Positions 1 through 13,200 of a stretch of DNA of 64,000 nucleotides are shown here, piece after piece. The first letter of the stretch is position 1, and every line of letters starts with the position of its first letter. The translations under genes were made by a program, and so were the position numbers. The DNA lies in NCBI RefSeq assembly GCF_902459465.1, contig NC_047072.1:17589776-17653775 (forward strand). Direction: 5' to 3'. The notes beneath the pieces were generated by a model, which did not search any database, was not told the DNA's origin, and saw nothing but the letters and a program-made list of their open reading frames with translations. This DNA is from Asterias rubens (Eukaryota > Echinodermata > Asteroidea > Forcipulatida > Asteriidae).

Positions 1-375
1 CCTGGCAAAAATACAGAATGCAACAATCTCAAACACAGTTGAAAAGAGAACCTGCTTAATGCAACAAAACATAAGAAAGTTGAAATGTTGTAAAGATGCG
101 CCAGGTGATTTACTCTGGTTTATAACTTATTATCAGGCGCCCTTGCCCAGAACGTGCAGTATGCAAGTAAAAAAAATATTATAAAGGCCCTATATTTTCA
201 GGCATAATTGAATATTCTTCCTACTTTAGTCTGATTTCCAATTTTTTTTGCTCTTGGAAAAATCTGGAAAATTGTGATTATAAATAGCTAACGTACACAA
301 GTGTATGTACCTGGGTCAGCCCTTGCTCTCAATAAAAAATTCCTACTTTTTCCCAAGGACCAAATATCATGCCTG

Positions 376-856
376 TTAGGGGCCATTCACAATTATCCAC
401 ATTTTCACGAGCGTACAAACTGACACTTTTTCAAGGCCCCCTACCTCCCCCCCTAAAAGTGTACGAAAAAAAATGTTGATTTTGTTTCCAAACAAGTCTT
501 CATCTAGGGAACGGAAGGGGCTTTGCGCAATAATTTGCAATCGCGGTTTGGGAACACTACATTTTTAAAAGAGCTTATTACCATTTTAAACCGTAATCCC
601 TTTTTTTATATAATGGAAGCAGATATAAAATACATGTTTTATTACGCTATTTGTATTTTTTATTTTAAAAATTATCAAATTACTGAAGCCTTTTACAATG
701 CAAAAAACATTTAAAAATGTGGCGACGGGCGAGAAAACAGATGGACATTAAAAAAAATTAAAAAGCGTACGGTGGGCATGAACCCCCTCCCCCCCCCCCC
801 CCCCAGCGTAAGGTTTGTACGCTCGTGAAAATGTTGATAATTGTGAACGGCCCCTT
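376..856. repeat. Foldback (MITE-like) element, ~480 bp
   Basis: The ends are inverted copies: TTAGGGGCCATTCACAATTA at the left is mirrored by AATTGTGAACGGCCCCTTA at the right. The match continues inward through the words for 'cacgagcgtaca'. The centre is AT-rich and has a poly-C run near 790-804. No coding capacity is seen. The short ORFs on either strand here are products of the inverted repeat. Confidence 0.7.
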
Positions 857-1314
857 ACATTATGGACTGGGACAAAAGCTGAACGACTAGTGAAATGACG
901 AGCTTGGTCCTTCTGGCTAGTCACCATGGGCAATCCCAATTGTAAAACTCTACTTTTTTTTTTTAACCCTACACAATTGAAAAAATAGTGCACATACAAA
1001 AATTAATTTGGTTTTAAACTCTGATCTAAGAGCCCCTCTTTAGAAAATCTGGGAGTTGGAAAGAAGAAAAAAAACTGCTGGGTTGCCTTTCAAGATCATT
1101 GCAAATTAACTTCAACTCAACTTCACTTAGAATTAGGACACTAATTACTTTCTGATCCATCACTGTTTACTCTACCATCTCATCTTGCGAGGTTAATCGG
1201 GTTTTCCCACCGAGAGGGTTTGAACCAATTGACAGATGCTTTTGTAGCGCGTACTTTGGGTCACGTTCAGCCTAAGGCTGAGGCAATTATGCTAATTGAG
1301 ATGACATTTAAGTG

Positions 1315-1740
1315 TTTAAAGGCACTGGACACGTTTATGTAATTGTCAAAGACCAGTATTCTCACTTGGTGTATCCCAACATTATATGATGCATTAAATT
1401 ACAAATCTGTGAAAATTTGGGCTAAATTGGTCATCGAATTTGCAAGAGGAAAATGAAAGAAGAAAGATCGATAGAACCATGGAGCAATTTGCTCCATGAT
1501 GGAACACCCTTTTTGTATCACTTTGTGCGATTTCAGATGCCTAATAAAAGGCTACAAGTCTTTGTTGAGTGATAAATTACGTCTTTTTCAAAAACTTCAT
1601 TACGTTACTTCAGAGGGAGCTGTTTCTCAGATGTTATACTATCAACAGCTCTCCATTGCTCGTTACCAAGTAAGGTTTTATGCTACAATTTTGTTGAGAG
1701 TAATAAATAGGCCTACATGTGTGTCCAGGGGTGGATTTCA
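1315..1740 (+). repeat. TTAA-MITE family A, decayed copy
   Basis: It begins TTTAAAGGCACTGGACAC and follows the family-A body ('gtcaaagaccag', 'cacttggtgtat', 'gtgaaaatttg', 'ttcagagggagc', 'ctatcaacagctctccattgc'). The right terminal repeat is lost after about 1708, so the copy is 3'-truncated. A 'ggatttcacaaagag..aagactagtctta' motif of another inverted-repeat family follows it. Confidence 0.75.
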
Positions 1741-2239
1741 CAAAGAGTAATAAAGACTAGTCTTATTGTAGTGATCTACCCTAAACCAACTGCAAAGCGT
1801 GAGCTAATTACTAAGCGCGAGCGTGCGCGCGGTTGGTTTGGAATTAAGAATATTGTGATTTAGAAGATAATTAATAACAAGGTTTGGAATAAAGAAAAGG
1901 AATGTAAAAGGAAGAGTTTAGTTTTGAGCTAGACTGGAGAACAGGAGGGTTCGAGAAGAGAACTCTTAATAAAATCATTTATCGTGACATCAACTTACTT
2001 TCGAGTTCAACTTGTCATTTGTTTGTTCTGTGGCGAACTTTAATTATTCATCGTCAACTTCAAGTTCAAGCCCTCCCGATTAACTTACTACTACTCCGCA
2101 CATACGTGAGGAAGAAGGACCCAAACCCAACCAAGAATATTACATTATTATCTAAAATCGCCCTAACTTAGGACCAGCCATACGTTTTTAATAACTCCTA
2201 AGGCTAATTCTTACTCAGTAAAATCGACGACAGTGCCTT

Positions 2240-2270
2240 TAAGGGCGGGGGGGGGGGGGGGGGGGGGGAA
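2240..2270. repeat. Poly-G tract
   Basis: A run of more than 20 G between 'gggc' and 'aatgaatc'. Such runs recur in the window as poly-C near 790 and 15373 and poly-G near 14746, 14811 and 47130. Their lengths are likely unstable or misassembled. Confidence 0.8.
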
Positions 2271-2416
2271 TGAATCACGGATTGTCTTGGTGCTATACAG
2301 TCGTAGTAGAGTCAATGTGAAGCCATGGAGGTGAAGCCAAGCGGAACTTAAGAGCTGTGGTTGGGAAGGCATCAGGTTGTGCTTAAGTGCGGGTAAAAAC
2401 ATTAATGATGGTTCTT

Positions 2417-2860
2417 TTTAAAGCCACTGGACACTTACTCCAAATAGATGAAATAATAAATTGTTAGCATATAAAACTTACTTGGTATAACAAGCAAACC
2501 CTATTTGAGATATGGTGGACACAATGCTACAACACTATAACTAGTATAGGTTTGGGTAAATTTGTTGGTATACACCCAAACCAAACAGTACACTCCTATC
2601 ACGTCCGCCATACCTCAAAAAGGCTTATGGAGAGCTGTTGATGAAACATTGTGAGAAACAGCTCCCTATAAAGTACATGTAACCTGTAATTTCTTGCTCA
2701 AATAATAAAAGACTTCAAGTCTAACTAAAGCCTTTTAATTGTGCATGCATCAGACAAAGTAATTAATGCAACAAGAGGTGTTTTTATCTTTCATTATTCT
2801 CTTGCGAATTTGATGAACAATTGATTCAAAATTTCACAGGTTTGTGTTTATGTATGTTTG
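2417..2860 (-). repeat. TTAA-MITE family A, decayed copy in opposite orientation
   Basis: It starts TTTAAAGCCACTGGACACTTA and then runs the family-A body in the reverse sense ('ttgttagcatataaaac', 'gtgagaaacagctccct', 'tttcacaggtttgt'). The far terminal repeat is missing after about 2860, so it is an incomplete copy. Confidence 0.7.
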
Positions 2861-3398
2861 GATGAACCAACGGGGACTGATTTTGTTCCCAAAACAGTGG
2901 TGATTCACTGGAATCCCTACTGCCACTGATCATCTGATGCCAGTACTTCTTTCATAAAGCCGAGGGAATCTAGCAAACATGATAAATTAATTGATTGTAT
3001 TTTTTGTAAGGAGCTAAAATTAGAATAACAATTGTATTTTCGTACATGTATCCCCCAGATGACTCATTCATTTGTCATTAGTCATAATGGACCGAGGTAG
3101 TTGATTCATTCGTTATCGTCAATGCTCTTAACAATTACAAATTTAATGAATGCAATGTTGTTATGTAACTTCTACTTCATTCATGTTTTAATTGTTACCA
3201 TGCCCAGAGCTTTATTACATTGTCAAACTCAATAAAGATAAAATCAAATGCAAAAATTGTAATGACCAAAATCAAAGTTGTTTCGCAATTTTAATCATTC
3301 AACCCAAAATATCCAAGAAATGAATGAATGACTTGGTTGGGCATGAAACTTCAAACTGATGATAGAAAGAAATGATTTTAAAAACAACAAGTACTTAC
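2861..3398. other. AT-rich sequence without recognised gene
   Basis: No exon, tRNA or repeat family could be supported here. It lies downstream, on the minus strand, of the signal-peptide exon at 3399-3462 and would be its first intron. No second exon was found between here and position 1, so the rest of that gene may lie outside the window. Confidence 0.4.
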
Positions 3399-3462
3399 AA
3401 GGGGCAGACGAAGCGTATGCTGCCAGCAGAACAACAAGGAATATTTTCAAATACATCATCAT
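3399..3462 (-). CDS. First coding exon of a small secreted protein (signal peptide), partial
   Basis: On the minus strand an ATG at 3462 opens M-M-M-Y-L-K-I-F-L-V-V-L-L-A-A-Y-A-S-S-A-P. This is a textbook signal peptide: a Lys in the n-region, a core of eight or more hydrophobic residues, and an A-S-S-A cleavage context. It is followed directly by a GTAAGT splice donor (3398-3393). The exon ends in phase 1 after 21 codons. Three ATGs in a row leave the exact start open. No later exon was found, so the mature protein is unknown; it could be a peptide hormone, protease inhibitor or antimicrobial peptide, but nothing visible decides. The exon lies 0.75 kb from the CSTF2 start in divergent orientation. 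Confidence 0.55.
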
Positions 3463-4214
3463 CTTGAATTGTTTGAAACGACAAAAAGACACCACCTCAG
3501 CTAGCTTGCAGCATCCACTGACGAGTGATGAAAAATGATTGCAAAACACGATTTGCTCTGATGATGATGTTGCCGTGTCACTTTGCTGCATGTTAGTCTT
3601 GATAAGCAACGTTAGTTTTTGTACTAATCGTCAGTAGAGGGCGCAATATAACAGGCTCACAATAAGTCAAGTCTAGCTTCTGCTGCTATCAGTGACTACG
3701 TTTACAAAATGAACGACGCAAATCAAGACTAGCCTTTCAATTGTCGAGTGCAAGCAGAGATTGCGCGGTTTTTAAGTGATTCATATTGCGCAAACTTTTG
3801 GTGGCGCCCTTTAAAATCTGACACATCATCATCATCACCAAGATCGAACGCACCCCACCCCCCTCATCATCAACATCAAGCCTGTATTCTTCCCTTGTTG
3901 GATGATGATGAAGCCCTACTACAATAATTTCCGCATTCTTATATCACTGTTGTAAGCTTGGTTGGTTATTAGCTTACGCGTAACAGACCAATCATAAAGC
4001 AGCAGTTGTCCACACGTAAGAGGGCGGTATTTAACACAACCTTTAATTTTTCACCTGCAAACAAAATACCACAGTTAAACCAGCATAGCGCCCTCATTTT
4101 TGTGTTGGTGCAATAATTAAAAACACAGTTGACTTGGTGTGTACGAGTTGACTTTTGGGTACGACGAGTTGACCCGTTTCGATTGCAGCGCATGTTCGTG
4201 AATTTTTAAACAAA
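3463..4214. promoter_or_regulatory. Candidate bidirectional promoter between secreted-protein gene and CSTF2
   Basis: About 750 bp separate the divergent start codons at 3462 (minus) and 4215 (plus). The space must hold both 5' UTRs and promoters unless non-coding first exons exist elsewhere. No TATA box or other core element was assigned with confidence. The call rests on gene geometry alone. Confidence 0.4.
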
Positions 4215-7200
4215 ATGACCGGTATAGAGAGATCCCTTCGCTCGGTTTTCGGTAAGATAATTCCTTCTAAATGTTCGTTTTTACATAAAGAGTATTTTAT
4301 TAACTATCTAGGAATCCAATAATATTGGCAATATCTATCAAAATCTGTGTGTGAGTTTAAATGTTTAATTTAAGAAATGTTTGGCTGGGCATTTTTAAAA
4401 CACCAATCAACAAAGCCTTTGCAAGCAAAGTTTGGCAAATTGAATTTCATCTCTAAAATGGTCAAAACTTTGATTTTGTTTAGGGGGGGGGGGGTGGTTA
4501 ACTGCTGTCTGCTGCAGCTGACCCTAGAGACTTTATATTGTGGCCAAGCATCAGGATTCAGTGGACTTAATTATAAACATAAATTAAACTTTTAAAGAGA
4601 GCATTGGATGATTGTTCCTTGTTTCTTTCCTTTCCACATGCACCCCTAAAAATACTTCTAGAAACTATTTTATAAGGCTCCCCCGCCGTGTCTCGTGAGC
4701 ATTATAGGGGTCTAATATTTTAGGCCTCCTTAATTAACGCTATACGTGTTTCAAATCAGCGTTGATAATGATAGGTGAAAGTTTTACGACCGTTGTTAGC
4801 CAGCAATAACTGAAATTTCTTTTGTACTTCACTACCAAAACTTTCCCCACAAACTCATACATTCATAATGCTTGCATTTCCTTTTTGTTGAGTTGAAATT
4901 AAAATACATCGTCAAAAAATGACCGATACTCACTCACACTGTTGTGTTTCTGCCGCATCGCACGTTTTTAGACTTCTCAATATGCTCAACGCTTTATAAT
5001 TCGGGAACCAGCCTACTATATGTACATGTACGTGTAGATCGACGAACTGCCGAGCCGTGGCCGAGTCGGACTGAACCATTATGTGAAAGGGGTGTTACGA
5101 ACCGGTGCGGCAGTGCGTGGGCGCTGTTTGTTTACAATAACCGTTCACGCATAAAGCGTCCACGCACTGCCGCACGGGTTCGTAACACCCCTTTTACAGA
5201 ATGGTTTAGTCCGACTCGGCCGCGGCTCGGCAGTTCGTCAACCTACATGTAGTAGGCTGGTCAAAAAATGTGCGATGCGGCAGAAAAACAAGCAGAAAAT
5301 TTCATTTTTGATGATCTATTTTAATTTCACTCAACAAAAAGGAAATGCTAGCAAAATGAATGTATATTGAGTATATGGGGAAAGTTTTGGTAGTGTAGTA
5401 CAAAAGAAACTTCAATTATTGCTGGCTAACAGTCATAAAACTTTCACCTATCAACGCTGATTTGAAAAACGTATAGCGTTAAGGAGGCCCAAAATATTAT
5501 TAGACCCCTATTAGGCTCATGGGGGAGCCTTATAGTTTCTAGAAGTACACTAAAAATAGTCAGTTAGTCAGTTAGAGTAGTCACGTGAAAAAGCGAACAT
5601 ACATGTACCACAACCCAAAGAAAAGAAAAACCCATTTTCCCAACCAAACACAGTCTGTCATTCTGTGGGGTAAAAAATGAGAGGACATAGTTTATTATGA
5701 TATTCAAAAAGAAAAACTACTTAATATCGAGGGATATTTGTGTGAATGATTTTGTTTCATATCTCCTTTTAGAATTATCTTTCCAACCATATTATTTTAT
5801 AAATGACAATTGCATAACAGCCATCACCTCTTAAGAATAAAATTCCAATCTGAAGGCAATGTGTTCCTTTTATTAAAGTTATGTAAATAATGATGATGTT
5901 GTTCCTTCTCTTTCATCCGGTAGTGGGTAACATCCCGTATGATGCGACCGAAGAGAAACTTAAGGACATCTTCTCTGAGGTTGGTCCCGTCATCAGTTTC
6001 CGCCTCGTCTACGATCGCGAGTCGGGCAAGCCCAAAGGATATGGGTTCTGCGAGTATAAAGATCAGGAGACGGCATTGAGTGCTATGAGGAATCTCAACG
6101 GGTATGAGCTAAACGGACGAGCACTGAGAGTCGATAACGCAGCGAGTGAGAAGAACAAGGAAGAGCTCAAGAGTGAGTAAACTTTGCCAATAGTAGTGTA
6201 AAGCCCAAGAGTAAAAGATACGTTGTTTGTTAAAGGCAGTGGACACTATTGGTCATTACTCAAAATACTTATCAGCATTTAAACCACACTTGGTAACGAG
6301 TAATGGGGAGAGGTTGATAGTATTAAACATTGGGAGAAACGGCTCCCTCTGGAGTGACGAGTTTTTGAGAAAGGAGTCAACTTTCCACGAGTTTGATTTC
6401 GAGACCTCAATTTAGAAGTTGAGGTCTCGAAATCGAGCATCTGAAAGCACACAACTTCGTGTGACGTGGGTGTTTTTTTCTTTCATAGTTATCTCACATC
6501 TGTGACGACCAATCGAGTTAAAATTTTCACAGGTTTGTTATTATAGGCATGTTGAGATACACCAAGTGAGAAGACTGGTCTTTGACAATTACCAATAGTG
6601 TCCAGTGTCTTTAATGGTATTCAGGCCTGTATGCTTTGTTTTTGACAGGGCAAGGGCACTAAGGCATTTTCTCCTTGGTGAAGGGCACCCTTTGAGGAAT
6701 ATGTAAAGTTCTATTCACCATACCGCTCCTTCATATCTCACCAGTCTCATCAAGATTTACCAACCTGGAAGACCTGGCCTTTCGCTCTGGTTCAGACAGT
6801 ACACTCTTGGCAGTTGCAAAGGTGCATTCCACTGCTGGGGACCGTGCTTTTTACGCGCATGCTCCGCGCCTTTGGAATCGTCTCCCTCATCAAATTCGTT
6901 CCGCGGAGTCACTCGCAGTTTTCAAGAAACATCTCCAAACTTTCCTGTTCAATGACTGATTGCTTTGACTGTTTTCCCATTATCAGTGCCATTATTTATT
7001 TAGTTGCTTATTGTTTAGTTTCTTGTAAAGCGCTGTGGTACCTCGTGTAAGAGCGCTGTATAAATGTCTTTAATTATTATTATAGGTTTTCTTGGTCAAA
7101 TTCGGCAAATGAGCAGTCAATTTCATTTTCATGCGTTCGAATTACAACTGTCTTGCCTCTCCAGTTGTTACTGCGTTTCAAATTCGAAATTCGGCCGTTG

Positions 7201-10200
7201 AATTTTGTTTTGAGTCAAGTCAAATTCCTTTAGCACTCTGTTCAATTCAGCGTATCGTCATTCTTTTTCGTGGCACACACGCCTCAAGAAGCGTCTGTGA
7301 ATTTGATTGCTGCTTTGATGAATTGTTAAATTGAATGATTATTTTGTTAAATCGAATAACGTAAAAGTACATTTGACTCGTCTTAAAACGAAACCGAATG
7401 ACCCTTTTCAGTAGCATTCAATTTCGTGCCAAATAGAATAAGCTGGTGGTTAAATTGGCTGCTCATTTTCCAAAATTGAGCGAGAAAACCTATATTAAGG
7501 GCACAGAGGCAATGACCAGAGGCATGGGGGCAATCGCCTTCATTGCCTTCGTGGAGTATCAGGTCTGGGTATTGTCAGGCGAACAAAAAACATTGTTGTA
7601 AAATGAAACTTACTGTTTATCAATTTTATACTAGAACATTTTTTTTTCTTTCTGTGAAATATTTACTGGTCCTGGTGGCTTTTCAATTGAAGTGCTTGAC
7701 CTCAATTATCTGTTTGTTGGTCATCATTTAGTTATTCTCACCTCTCCACACTGATGAAATTGACCCAAATCATCTGGGCCCAATTTCATAGAGTTGCTAA
7801 GCACAAAAATTTGCTTAGCATGAAATTTCTTCCTTGATAAAAAAACAGCATTACCAACAAAATTTCTATTTGTTGCATATTGTTTGTTACTGGTATTCAG
7901 CTGATGTTTGCTCATCCTGAACATCATGTGGAAATTTGGTTGGCAATCCTGTTTTTATCGAGGGAGAAATTTCATGCTAAGCAAATTTTGGTGATTAGCA
8001 ACTCTATGAAATTGGGCTCTGACGTCATCATAAGAATAATCTTTGATGGGCCATTTTGGTGGTCATAGCACTATGCATTATTCAGTGAAGTGCACATTTA
8101 AGGCGACACAGCGTTTACACGTCTTAATAAAAAAAAAATTAAAAATGCATTGGAACCAGCGACACAGTTTTTACACGTCTTAATAAAAAAAAAAATTAAA
8201 ATGCATTGGAACCAGCAACAGACTTTAAGTGCATGTAGATGTTCCTCCCCAGTCCAACTTACAATTGTCTTGTTGTTCTTGTACCTTCAGATCTTGTGCC
8301 TGCTGCTCCTGCAACTGATGTAAGTATTCTCTCGTTGATTGATGTCTTATCAGATGACATCACTCTCAGTGTCCAAGTTTATTTTTTTTTTCAGGGTGGG
8401 GGGATCCAAAAGACCACAGAACTTGTAGCTTAAAGCTATGGACACTATTGGTAAATGTCAAAGACCAGTCTTCTCACTTGGTGTATCTCAACATATATGC
8501 ATAAAATAACAAACCTGTGAAAATTTGAGCTCAATCGGTTGTAGAAGTTGCGAGATAATAATAAAAGAAAAAACACCCTTGTCACACGAAGATGTGTGCT
8601 TTCTGATGCTTGATTTCGAGACCTCAAGTTCTAAACTTGAGGCCTCGAAATCAAATTCGTGTAAAATTACTTCTTTCTCGAAAACTACGTCACTTCAGAG
8701 GGAGCTGTTTCTCACAATGTTTTATGCTATCAACCTCTCCCCATTACTCGTCATCAAGAAAGGTTTTATGGTGATAATTATTTTGAGTAATTACCAATAG
8801 TGTCCACTGCCTTTAAGCCTTTGGTGCACCACAAGACGGTCGATAGCAACCACCAAAAACACGTCAAATTGGACTTTTGTATAACAGTCATAACTTAAAA
8901 ACTATAACCCCACAGTATACCGCCCTCATTCCATTGTTAAGAGTGAGTGTTGAGCTTTCGTTTGGTGTGATGTTCAACAGTTGAGAAAATTGTTGAAAAA
9001 TCACGGTTGAACATGTTCTGTTTTGCTTCTTTTTTAAAAATTAATCTGTGCACCATAGGGCTAAAACAATTACTGGACCAGTATTTTAATAACATGACCA
9101 GATTCAAAACGAGAAGAGACTAATAATATCAATAGGAATAAAGACTTGTTATGCGCACATATCCATCCTTCTGGGTGTTCAAGGCACAGTAACACAAAAA
9201 CAAAACCAAAGAAAAACAGACACAACAAAATTAGCCTTGTAAACCTGTGACATAAGACAAGTTTTGAGAAGAGATTTGAATTTTGTGGTACAAAGACAAG
9301 ATCGAAGATTAAGTGGGAGAGAGTTCCAGATGCGTGGCGCAGCTTAAGGAGAAGACCTGTCACCCCAAGAGTGTCGAGACTTGGGTTCAATGAGACTGAG
9401 GAGAAGCATGGAACTTGATCGAAGATTCCTTGATGGAGTGTTAACTTGAAGTAGTTCAGAACTATAGTGGGGAGCCTTACTAGAATCAAAATAAACTCTC
9501 AACTCTTGATTCAGATTGTTGTAATTTTTATTTGCAGTCGCCGTTTGGAGACGCCGTTGCACCACATGAAGCTCCCGAGGCTATCTCGAAAGCCGTGGCC
9601 AGCTTGCCTCCAGAACAGATGTTTGAACTCATGAAACAGATGAAGGTTGGTCTCTCTGTTTGAGTAACTTTTTCAGTTTGTCAGGGCCAAATTTTTATGG
9701 CTCTGCTTACCGTAAGCACAGAAGCTTACGAAAGCAGGGAATTCTGTGCTTATGGCAAGCGTATTTCAAGGGTTAGCGGCGAATTTTGGCTTCTGCGCGT
9801 GCGTACTCCGCGTTACTAGGCATTCTACGCTTACAAGGCTAGCGCAGAAATTCTGCACTTGCATGTTAGTGGAGAATCGCGATCGTAAGCACAGAATTCG
9901 GCGGTAATCAGAGCCATGAAATTGGGCCCAGTTCTACTTTGTACTCACTTTCAAAGCTCTTTGTGGTCTATCTCTGTCTATATATCCTCTTCATTCTGCT
10001 GGCCAATCCTCATCCACTAAAATTGCTGCTTTTGTAAACTTGTACTTAAGCATTTCAAGGGCACGAAGGCAATGACTACGGGGCATGGAACATTCATTGC
10101 CCAGGGCTGGAATTTCACAGCCATTGCCGTCGTTGCCCTTCAAGTGGCCGTGATGCCCCTTTCAAGGGCACGATGGCAGTGACTAGGGGACATGGAACAT

Positions 10201-13200
10201 TCATTGCCTCCAAGAATAATCAGGTCTGCTGTTTCGAAACAATTTTATGGTCAGAGAGTCTTCAAGTTCTTTGCACCTTCATAATGATGGAAAGACTGGC
10301 CGGTTCATATTCACCAAGCCAACTCTGTTCTGATTTTCAAGAGACCTTAAAAGACTTAAAGGAACATTACATCTGGATTTAAAAGAAACAAACTCAACAA
10401 TAAAAAGTTGCTGGCAGTATAAGCACTTTATGTTAACCACCATATACATAAACTGACAAACTTGTTTGAGAGAGATCCTTTGACCATCTGGGTCACGAGA
10501 GAATAGTGAAACACCGATTACAAGTTTTGCATTGCATCGATGCCAAAACAAAAATGAATAAAACGCTCACTGAGCGATAAACTCCAAAGGCCGAAATAAG
10601 ATGATTTATTTCTCATCAAATATGAAATTTCAGACAGAAATATTTCAAGGGATGTTTTCTATACTATCATCATGATTAGACCGTGTTAGTTTTATGTAAA
10701 TCTGTGATCTTCACGAGTTTTGTTTCTTCCCAATTCTGTATTGTTCCTTTAATTAATTTTAGCTCTGGTAATACTGGTTTTATTTCTGATCTTGTAGTTG
10801 GTGATTCAGAACAACCCAGTGGAGGCCAGGAACATGCTTCTACAGAATCCACAGCTTGCTTACGCCTTACTGCAAGCCCAGGTCGTCATGCGCATCGTCA
10901 ATCCAGAAATCGCTGTGGTAAGCTAGAAAGGAAAGTTGTCTCTCAAAGGCGTGACCTCCTTAAGTTGATAACATTTCTACAGATCAACCCTCCCACTATG
11001 AGTGTGTTTCTTAAAGCCATTGGACACTTTCGGTAAACAGTATTTTCCAAAGGCCAACACTTCGTGTATCAACTGCTATATAAAAATAACAAACCTGTGA
11101 AAATTTAGGCTCAATCGGTCATCGGAGTCGGGAGAAAATAACGGGAAAACCCCCCTTGTTTCCGCACGTTTCGCTGTGTCATTTTTTACTCAAAAAGTAA
11201 AGCATTTCATGGAGTAATATTTCAAGAGAAGTCTTTCACCATTACCTTCTGTAAACCCTGTAAATTATTTGTAAATGTGTGAACTTTTTTTTTTTTTTTT
11301 TCTGTACCGAAAATGGTATGATGGCTTTAGTCTCTGATCTACCCCAGTAAATGGACATACCTAGTGGAATTGCAACCCCTGCTCGGTTATTTTTTACTCT
11401 TTCCTGTTAAACTCACTCCATTGTGCTGTTTTTGTACGATATTGTTGATTTTGTGCGTTTAAACATTCTATGCTAAAATGCGAACAATAATGTGGTGTCA
11501 TAATTATTATTTTTTCTTCAAATTTATGTATTTTCTTCAGACGCTTCTTCACAAGCAAATCAATGTACCTCAAGTTCTCGTGCCACCTGACATGCCCCAG
11601 ACCACACAACAGCAGCCAGGCATTATCCAGGGTCAGGGGCCAGGTATGCCCATGATGCCCGGTGGACAAGGTGGCCCTGGACCAGGCATGATGAACCAAC
11701 GCCCACAGATGATGCCCCAGCAGCAGGGACCAGGTAGGTTAACTGACCACTCCCTCTTTTTTTTTGTTCCTTCGCTTACCCCTGTCTTACCCATTTTCTT
11801 ACCCCTCTCCTATCCACATCCCTCGGTTAGCCCTGGAGTACTTTTACTTTTGTAAAAAAATAATTCCCGGGTGTGGAACCAACTTCTCCTGCTGACTGTC
11901 AAATCATCTCCATCCATCACAACATTGAAGTCAAACTTAAAATCTCGAACCAGATTACGTAACGGAGCTTTTCGCGAATCTTTCAGAAAAGCACTTGATA
12001 AAGGTAATCAAAAGGATTGTTTTTTTAACACAATTGAAATCTATTTATAGTCATATGACTCGATTTCCTTATTGATTGAAAACATTTTAAATGAAATTCA
12101 GCAAAGTTCACGACTTGACATTTTCGCTCAAGCAGGTCTTTAAGTTTAGTAATGGTTTAATATTATTTTTGATATTCCTTGTTGACCAGGTGGGATGATG
12201 CGGGGTCCGATGCACGGACCGAACATGGATCAACGAGGACCCATGGACAATAGAGGACCCATGATGCAACAAGGCCCCCCTAACCAAATGGGCATGGATC
12301 GAATGGACACAGGTAAGCTGGAGTCTGTTTGTTGGTCTGTCTTTCTGCTTGTTTGTATATTTCACTTCTGTTGTGATTAGGCATCGTACCAATGTTTGTT
12401 ACGTAGCCCATATGGCATACATGCAACGCCAAAAGAATATTTTGTCAATTTGTAATGGCAGCAGTATTTAAACAAAAATTGAATCATGCTCTTTCACTTT
12501 CGCAGAGCCAATGGGTCAGCGAGGTGGTATGCCGCCCCTCAGCCAGGAACAGCGAGGAGGGTTCGACAATCGCAACCAGATGGACAACCGAGGTCCAGCG
12601 CCGGACCAGAGAGGTCAACCAGACCCAAGGTCACATGACCCCAGACGACCCGATATACGAGGTCCGGACATACGAGGTTTTGACGGGCGAGGGAACGACC
12701 CTAGAGGTCAACCCATGAGAGGCGGTGGTGACCCTAGGGTCATGGAGAGAGGAGGACCAGGCATGCCGGTAAGCATCTAGGGAGGGTTTTTGCTTCTTAG
12801 AAATGAGTACAAGCGTAAGAGTATATCACGAGGAAACAATGAAATGAAAAAAGTTACAAGAAAGATGTTAGTACAGTCCAGAGTCGTACAAAACACTACA
12901 TTTAAGTATTGTTGTTTTTTATCTGTTTCTAGGGTGGACCACCAGTACCCCAAATTGGCCAGGGTGGCCCAGGAGGTCCGGTGGGGCCTGGAGGTCCAGT
13001 GGGGCCAGGAGGTCAAGTGGGGCCAGGAGGTCCAGTGGGGCCAGGGGGACCAGGATTCGGAGCACCTCAACCTACGCAGCAAGAACAGGATAAGGTGAGT
13101 TTGCAATGGGCAATGGAGGGATTGGTAACCAGTCTATTAATAATGAAGCATCTGAAAAATTTAACAATTAAAAAAAAAATTCTTTTATTGATTTTCTTTT

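Noticed and set aside
4944..5252. 102-codon Arg-rich open frame
   Set aside because: It lies across the centre of the 0.9 kb palindrome and is explained by the inverted repeat; no homology.
11394..11855. Open frames of ~100-125 codons with Gln/Gly/Pro-rich sequence
   Set aside because: The plus frame is CSTF2 exon 6 plus read-through into introns; the minus frame is its antisense.
12455..13106. Several overlapping open frames on both strands
   Set aside because: Shadows of the G/P/R-rich CSTF2 exons 8 and 9, where GGN/CCN repeats keep several frames open.
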